Both the position numbers and the translations under genes were made by a program. The notes beneath the pieces are model-generated. The model saw only the letters and a program-made list of their open reading frames with translations. It had not been told where the DNA came from and searched no databases. Source: Branchiostoma floridae (Eukaryota > Chordata > Leptocardii > Amphioxiformes > Branchiostomatidae). From it: DNA of 24,441 nt. Below are positions 18,956-24,441 of this stretch, one piece after another. The DNA lies in NCBI RefSeq assembly GCF_000003815.2, contig NC_049983.1, positions 4,671,302 to 4,695,742 on the forward strand. Direction: 5' to 3'. How positions within the stretch are numbered: the stretch's first letter is position 1; every line of letters starts with the position of its first letter.

Positions 18956-19583
18956 TCACTCACTCACTGTGTAATATATAGCTAAGTTCCCATACTGTAC
19001 TCAAACCGAAGAGTCTACAAAGATTTCATGAACGCGTGTGTCAACCCAACCACCTATTTATCTATCATGAACAGACAACTGCGTTAACCATCTTAAGCTT
19101 TGTCCATAATTGCTCTCCTGTATAATTGCAGTAGGTCCTTCAGGTGTATGTTTCCCTGGAGGTAAAACACTACGAGAAAAGCAAAAAAATGACACTTAAT
19201 GACACTTCTGTTTGCCTGAACAATAAACGGAATCTTAATTGCATACCCCAATCATCAATGGAGTATCCATAGTATCATGCAGTTGATTAGACACTAGCTT
19301 TATGTATTATTCTATTTACGTCTCTTAGTTCCTGAGACTGTTTATGCAATTAGCTTAGTTCTTGAGACTGTATATGCAATTAGCCCTCGGGCATGATTTT
19401 GCAAATAAAACACACATTATGCTTGTCAGTTACAACAATTTTTCCAATGTTGTCTGTGTAACGAACATCTGTGCATTCAAGTCATGTTTCTGGGCTCCAG
19501 ACTAAGAGAAACTGAAAAATATATATATATCCATTGGTTATCAAAAGACAACAAAAGTTTTCTCTCCATCCATTGGAAATGGG
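18956..19583 (-). repeat. Repeat B, copy 2 (inverted), with an inserted segment
   Basis: Inverted partner of 15977-16478. It ends on the left in only about three ACTC units. Relative to copy 1 it holds about 160 extra bases at 19262-19415, including a 30-bp tandem duplicate (TAGTTCCTGAGACTG and TAGTTCTTGAGACTG, 19326-19385). Its right end lies within about 7 bp of the LINE 3' end. Confidence 0.7.
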
Positions 19584-19590
19584 TCCTTAT

Positions 19591-19710
19591 TAATGAATGA
19601 ATGAATGAATGAAGACCTTTATTGTACATTCATACCCACTGGGTTTAGTACAGGTCACAACAAATGATACAACATGATACAATGAATCTACACTACTCAA
19701 GGATCGTATT
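19591..19710 (-). mobile_element. LINE 3' UTR and simple-repeat tail
   Basis: After the reverse transcriptase stop there are about 100 bases, including an AATAAA (minus, near 19620), then a (TTCA)n tail of about five units. There is no poly(A). Simple-repeat tails are typical of CR1/L2/jockey-related and I-type LINEs. Confidence 0.8.
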
Positions 19711-22131
19711 CTACTGCGTACATTCGGCTTCTTCTCGTTTCTTTGTGATATTGAAAATGTAAGAACAGATATGCTTTATAAGTAAAGGCTTGTCTAGATT
19801 CATAAGGAATATAAATTTGTCTATATTACTTGGTTGTATGAAGTGGGGGAACATGGATTCTATTAGTCTGTAGAGTTCAGCTCTCTCTTTCTTGTACAAA
19901 CTACATTCTACTACAAAATGATGTTCGTCTTCTAACTTATCTAGATTGCAGTATCTACATATTCGTTGTTCTAGAGGAGTGCGGTTATGTCTTCCGGTTT
20001 CGATGTGTAATTTGTGGCAACTGACTCGTAGTTTTGTGACGGCCGTCCTGTGCCGAATATTGTCAATATCCAGGTATTGTTCCACATTATAAGTGGACTT
20101 GAACAGTCTGTAAGACCTCAATTTGTTTTTAGCGGATCCACCTTTGTTGTCATTGTGTATCTCTCTTAGAAAAGTTTGAAAATAAATGTCTTTCAGACGC
20201 TGATTGATAGAATTGATAATTTGAGACGAATTTGTATTGTGCTGTAGAGGACAATGCCATACATAACCATAGCCGCATTCCTCCAGTGACTGGCGAACTC
20301 CTGACGCCCAACACTTGGCTCCAGCCTTGTCTAAATCTATCTGGCAAGAAAGAGCGTCTGACTGGAAACTGTCTGCTGGTACTTTCTGGCGAAGTCTAAT
20401 TAAGTGTTTAATAGCATTTAGGGAGGCTTCCAAATGAATGGGGAACCTCCCTAACTCGGCTCTAGCGGCGAGGCCACTTGTGGATCTTGGCACGTGTAGG
20501 GTTTGCTTACAGAATTTTAGATGTATTGTTTCAATAGGACAGGATTTGGGGCTTTTAACAGAACCCCAGATTTCCGATCCATAGAGAATTATGGGTTTAA
20601 CACATGTATCAAAAAGTTTGTTTCTGACAGACAAAGGAGCATCGGCTTTGTCTAGGGATTGATTTATCCCGAATAAAGCTTTCAGACCCTTACTGTACAA
20701 GTGTTTGTTGTTCGCCTTGAAAGTACCCGCAGAATTGACAACAATACCTAAATAACAATAGTTTGTCACTATTTCAACAGGATTGTTCTTATACATGAAA
20801 TACACATCTTTTGGTATACGACCACCCTTAGTGAAAACAATTATTTTTGTTTTCCTAAGGTTCACATTTAGGTGCCATGTTTGACAGTATTCTTCTAGTC
20901 TATTCAAAGAACATTGTAGACCTTGTTTGGATTCAGAGAAAAGAACTAAATCATCTGCATACAATAGACAAGAGACACGCTTACTGTACATAGTTGGGGG
21001 GTTACAAATATCATTATCAAAGACAGATGTAATATCACTTAAAAATAAATTGAATAAAGTTGGGCTTAAATTACAACCCTGTCTGACACCACAGTTTGTG
21101 ACGAAAGGTTCAGTCAGACCTTGACTGTATTTCACACGATTTGTAGTTTTTGAATACATGTCTTTGATAGTTCGAAGAAAGTTGCCCTGTATACCTAACT
21201 TGTTTAATTTGTAAAGGAGGCCATTTCTCCAGACGGAGTCGAACGCTTTACTAAAATCTACGAAACATGCAAAGAGACGGGAATTTTTACTTAGATACTT
21301 GCTAACTAATGTACTTAACACGAAAAGATTATCTGTAGTTCTAAAGTTCTTCCTAAACCCTGCCTGATGGGGTTTGAAAAGACTATTGTTTTCGGCATAA
21401 CTAACTAAGCGATTGTTTAATATAGAGGAGAATAGTTTACCTAAGCAGCTAATTATGGAAATTCCGCGGTAGTTGTCTGGGAGAGATGGGTCGCCGGATT
21501 TGTGAATTGGAACAATGTGGCTAAGGGACCACTCCTGTGGGTAATACCCGTTTTGCAGACAATTGTTAAAAAGTTGCAGGAGTGGCGTTTGAAGTACCGA
21601 TTTACCAAATTTCAACATTTCATTTAAGATCAAATCATTTCCACTCGATTTATTGTTCTTGAGGTTTGAAATGGCATTATATAATTCTTCTGAAGTTATA
21701 GGGGAATCTAGAACAGATGGATTAGTAGCGGAGGACGACGGATTTAGTTGATCGTTTTCCGGAATTGGAGAGTCGTTTGTACCATTATTAGGGAGTTTGT
21801 CTAAATTGCTAAAATGTTCAAACCACTCTTCTTCTGAGATTTGATTATTTTCTTGCGTTTTCGTCGGTTTTAGCTTATTAACTAAGTTCCAAAAGGCGCC
21901 TGGATTTTTGTCTTTGAGGGAAGACAATTGGGTCATGATTTGTTTGTGAAAGTCTGTTTTCTTCTTTTTTATCAGTTTTTTAAATTCTTTCTTTCTTTTG
22001 AAATATCTTCCCCTTATGTCGGAGTTAAATGGTTGTTTGGATAGTAAATATGCTAGGTTCTTTATTTCACGTTTTAGTTCGTTACAACCATTGTCTATTT
22101 TGTCGTAGCTGCGGGTGTTTCTTATGTTTAG
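19711..22131 (-). CDS. LINE reverse transcriptase (C-terminal part of ORF2)
   Basis: The minus-strand frame is open from just after a stop at 22132-22134 down to TAG at 19711-19713. A Met at 21936 is internal and not the real start, since upstream codons keep a plausible lysine-rich linker (FKKLIKKKKTDFHKQ). Counting from that Met: DNYRGISIISCLGKLFSSIL at about 155-173, motif A CFVDFSKAFDSV (Asp227), GVRQGCNLSP at about 283-292, and the catalytic LLYADDLVLF (YADD 326-329). Then come a thumb-type region with LYGSEIWG and a C-terminal CRYCN..EDEHHFVVEC zinc-knuckle-like motif. All catalytic residues look intact. It copies its RNA into DNA at a nicked target. Clade is CR1/L2/jockey/I group, not resolved further. 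It is joined to the endonuclease at 22082-23142 by a frameshift. Confidence 0.93.
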   Translation of the reverse strand, partial: LNIRNTRSYDKIDNGCNELKREIKNLAYLLSKQPFNSDIRGRYFKRKKEFKKLIKKKKTDFHKQIMTQLSSLKDKNPGAFWNLVNKLKPTKTQENNQISEEEWFEHFSNLDKLPNNGTNDSPIPENDQLNPSSSATNPSVLDSPITSEELYNAISNLKNNKSSGNDLILNEMLKFGKSVLQTPLLQLFNNCLQNGYYPQEWSLSHIVPIHKSGDPSLPDNYRGISIISCLGKLFSSILNNRLVSYAENNSLFKPHQAGFRKNFRTTDNLFVLSTLVSKYLSKNSRLFACFVDFSKAFDSVWRNGLLYKLNKLGIQGNFLRTIKDMYSKTTNRVKYSQGLTEPFVTNCGVRQGCNLSPTLFNLFLSDITSVFDNDICNPPTMYSKRVSCLLYADDLVLFSESKQGLQCSLNRLEEYCQTWHLNVNLRKTKIIVFTKGGRIPKDVYFMYKNNPVEIVTNYCYLGIVVNSAGTFKANNKHLYSKGLKALFGINQSLDKADAPLSVRNKLFDTCVKPIILYGSEIWGSVKSPKSCPIETIHLKFCKQTLHVPRSTSGLAARAELGRFPIHLEASLNAIKHLIRLRQKVPADSFQSDALSCQIDLDKAGAKCWASGVRQSLEECGYGYVWHCPLQHNTNSSQIINSINQRLKDIYFQTFLREIHNDNKGGSAKNKLRSYRLFKSTYNVEQYLDIDNIRHRTAVTKLRVSCHKLHIETGRHNRTPLEQRICRYCNLDKLEDEHHFVVECSLYKKERAELYRLIESMFPHFIQPSNIDKFIFLMNLDKPLLIKHICSYIFNITKKREEAECTQ

Positions 22132-23142
22132 TTATCTGTACTGATAGGGATTTGAAACCAACGTCTCTCAGGATTGAACTAAATTCTGAAACAAAGGCTT
22201 CTATTTCTCCATTAGATTTTGTGTCCTTCGTATTTTGTGATGAGAGTGAATTCAGTCTATCGATAAAATGAGATTGAGAAAGGATGTGGTTGAATTTCTG
22301 TGCAGATTTATCATCCCAATGAAATCGTTTTGGAGCGGGATTTCTTTTACGCTTTTGTTGTTTTCCATGCTGGTTTTGATGGTCTGTGTTTGATTTAATG
22401 AAGACTGATATCAGGCAGTGATCTGAAAAGACAGTTAGCGGATGAATTTGAAATAATAAAATGTTTTGCAGAAACGATTGGCTGGAAATTATGTAGTCGA
22501 CCGTGCTACTACCGTTTGGTTGGTGACAGGTATAGTTACCTTGCAGGTCCCCAGCCACCCTGCCATTTAATATTCTGAGGTCTGCTTGTATGCAAAGCTC
22601 ACTCATAAGCCGGCCAAACTTGTTTGGAGGTGACTTATCCATATATTGCCTATCACTAACTTGGTTCGAGGAGCTGGCGGGAAAACCGTCGATGTTAATT
22701 TCGCTATCCACGTAATCACGTAGGTTACCAATACGCGCATTTAGATCTCCCCCTACTAAGACGAACCCCTCTGAACTATATCTACTTATTTCCTCTTCTA
22801 GTATGTCTAATATATGGTTATCGGCATTTTTATGAGTAGAAGAAGCGCTTGGGCTTAGGTAAACTGAACATATGAAAAGATCTTTCGTAAGTCCTAAGAC
22901 GTTACGGTCTATCTTTACCCAGAGGGCATCAGTCGACTTAGAAGGTACTTTTTTGACATGATTTTTGAATTTGTTTTTATAGAAAAATATAATTCCCCCT
23001 GATGAGCGTTTCGCTCGTTTGCTTTTTGTTCTGAATAGATGAAAATAACTATAGTTAGCGATGTTGATTTTTGTGTTTTGAGTGCTCCATGTTTCAAGTA
23101 ACGAAAAGAAGTCGAATTTGCGAATTTCGTCTAAAAACTCTA
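22082..23142 (-). CDS. LINE apurinic-type endonuclease (N-terminal part of ORF2, 5' end in gap)
   Basis: The minus strand is open without a stop from the gap edge (first full codon at 23140) to TAA at 22082-22084, about 352 codons. Motifs in order: FFSLLETW (catalytic Glu), KRSSGGIIFFYK, DALWVKID, LFICSVYLSPS, LVGGDLNARIGNL (GDxN), SSTVDYIISS and FSDHCLI (the SDH catalytic triad end). This is a complete set for the endonuclease that nicks target DNA to prime reverse transcription. No ATG start is visible; codons run in frame through 22711 and beyond, so the true start is inside the N gap. The frame ends about 50 codons before the reverse transcriptase's first Met, showing a frameshift in 22085-22131. 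Confidence 0.88.
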
Positions 23143-23765
23143 NNNNNNNNNNNNNNNNNNNNNNNNNNNNNNNNNNNNNNNNNNNNNNNNNNNNNNNNNN
23201 NNNNNNNNNNNNNNNNNNNNNNNNNNNNNNNNNNNNNNNNNNNNNNNNNNNNNNNNNNNNNNNNNNNNNNNNNNNNNNNNNNNNNNNNNNNNNNNNNNNN
23301 NNNNNNNNNNNNNNNNNNNNNNNNNNNNNNNNNNNNNNNNNNNNNNNNNNNNNNNNNNNNNNNNNNNNNNNNNNNNNNNNNNNNNNNNNNNNNNNNNNNN
23401 NNNNNNNNNNNNNNNNNNNNNNNNNNNNNNNNNNNNNNNNNNNNNNNNNNNNNNNNNNNNNNNNNNNNNNNNNNNNNNNNNNNNNNNNNNNNNNNNNNNN
23501 NNNNNNNNNNNNNNNNNNNNNNNNNNNNNNNNNNNNNNNNNNNNNNNNNNNNNNNNNNNNNNNNNNNNNNNNNNNNNNNNNNNNNNNNNNNNNNNNNNNN
23601 NNNNNNNNNNNNNNNNNNNNNNNNNNNNNNNNNNNNNNNNNNNNNNNNNNNNNNNNNNNNNNNNNNNNNNNNNNNNNNNNNNNNNNNNNNNNNNNNNNNN
23701 NNNNNNNNNNNNNNNNNNNNNNNNNNNNNNNNNNNNNNNNNNNNNNNNNNNNNNNNNNNNNNNNN
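23143..23765. other. Assembly gap (623 N)
   Basis: Run of N with the LINE endonuclease on the left and satellite on the right. It must hide the LINE 5' end and a satellite edge. Confidence 0.99.
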
Positions 23766-24441
23766 GCGAACCCTTCGGTAACCGCAAAAAAGCGACCCCT
23801 TACGATCGGACTTCCGAAATTTCAAACAAAATGTGCGTTACTTTCAACACTTGAATGTCATAGTAAAACCCGTAGGCAAAAGGTAAAAAGTGATTTGAGT
23901 ACCCAAAATTACTGTGTAACTTTTCTACATACGAATGAAGGCTCACCTGGGGGATAACCGCTAACCGCTAAGCGAACCCTTCGGTAACCGCAAAAAAGCG
24001 ACCCCTTACGATCGGACTTCCGAAATTTCAAACAAAATGTGCGTTACTTTCAACACTTGAGTATCATAGTAAAACCCGTGGGCAAAAGGTAAAAAGTGAT
24101 TTGAGTACCCAAAATTACTTTGTAACTTTTCTACATACGAATGAAGACTCACCTGGGGGATAACCGCTAAGCGAACCCTTCGGTAACCGCAAAAAAGCGA
24201 CCCCTTACGATCGGACTTCCGAAATTTCAAACATAATGTGCGTTACTTTCAACACTTGAATATCAAAGTAAAACCCGTGGGCAAAAGGTAAAAAGTGATT
24301 TGAGTACCCAAAATTACTTTGTAACTTTTCTGCATACGAATGAAGGCTCACCTGGGGGATAACCCCTAACCGCTAAGCGAACCCTTCGGTAACCGCAAAA
24401 AAGCGACCCCTTACGATCGGACTTCCGAAATTCAAACAAAA
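23766..24441. repeat. Tandem satellite of about 206 bp, 3.3 units to the window edge
   Basis: Unit starts (GCGAACCCTTCGGTAACCGC) fall at 23766, 23972, 24171 and 24377, giving periods of 206, 199 and 206. The 7-bp difference is one copy of a CCGCTAA sub-repeat at the unit end. Units are about 97% identical by eye. Long open frames across it come from sequence periodicity and N, not from genes. It continues beyond the right edge and probably into the gap. Confidence 0.92.

Noticed and set aside
22711-22711. Start of the endonuclease at 22711
   Set aside because: That codon is GTG and the frame continues upstream with conserved endonuclease motifs to the gap, so it is internal.

Overview
This is animal nuclear DNA from a draft assembly. 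It has three runs of N, genes split by introns with normal GT/AG borders, tRNA-derived SINEs, a non-LTR retrotransposon, several short inverted-repeat elements and tandem arrays. The mixture (LRR and TMC genes, long GTGA arrays, many MITE-like repeats, CR1/L2/jockey-type LINEs) best fits a cephalochordate, probably amphioxus (Branchiostoma). That is an inference from overall character, not from a diagnostic gene.

Layout. (1) 1-495, minus: the 5' end of a leucine-rich-repeat gene with a signal peptide, open to the left window edge. Its 5' flank is tandemly duplicated to about 812, and a related coding scrap lies in opposite orientation at 2223-2326, just after an N gap. (2) 2685-3066 and 1110-1235: tRNA-derived SINEs. 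(3) 4215-7486, minus: a reconstructed small single-pass membrane protein gene. Its parts are a signal peptide exon, a six-cysteine exon, a possible Pro/Thr-rich stalk exon and a transmembrane exon with a PPxY tail. All junctions are phase 1, so the exons join in frame. The stalk exon lies in a roughly 440-bp tandem duplication; the downstream copy has lost its acceptor AG. (4) 7566-12000: mostly repeats. There is a diverged direct repeat (7566-8048 and 9698-10124), a 211-bp TA-flanked MITE, a 460-bp inverted-repeat element and other interspersed repeats. (5) 12266-12788, minus: the last exon of a TMC (transmembrane channel-like) gene, with its poly(A) signal. Earlier exons are not visible and probably lie beyond the right edge.

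(6) 13540-19590: TE-rich DNA that is probably TMC intron. It holds a dead LINE endonuclease fragment, two inverted copies of a 390-bp MITE, two inverted copies of a second repeat (B) that ends in GTGA repeats, and a 755-bp higher-order GTGA array grown from one B copy. (7) 19591-23142, minus: a nearly complete LINE (endonuclease plus reverse transcriptase) broken by one frameshift, running into an N gap. (8) 23766-24441: a tandem satellite of about 206 bp.

The genes do not form an operon or a visible shared pathway. I found no defence, CRISPR, prophage or biosynthetic system. The most valuable items are the LRR gene, the small membrane-protein gene with its duplicated exon, and the repeat architecture of 14.5-19.6 kb.
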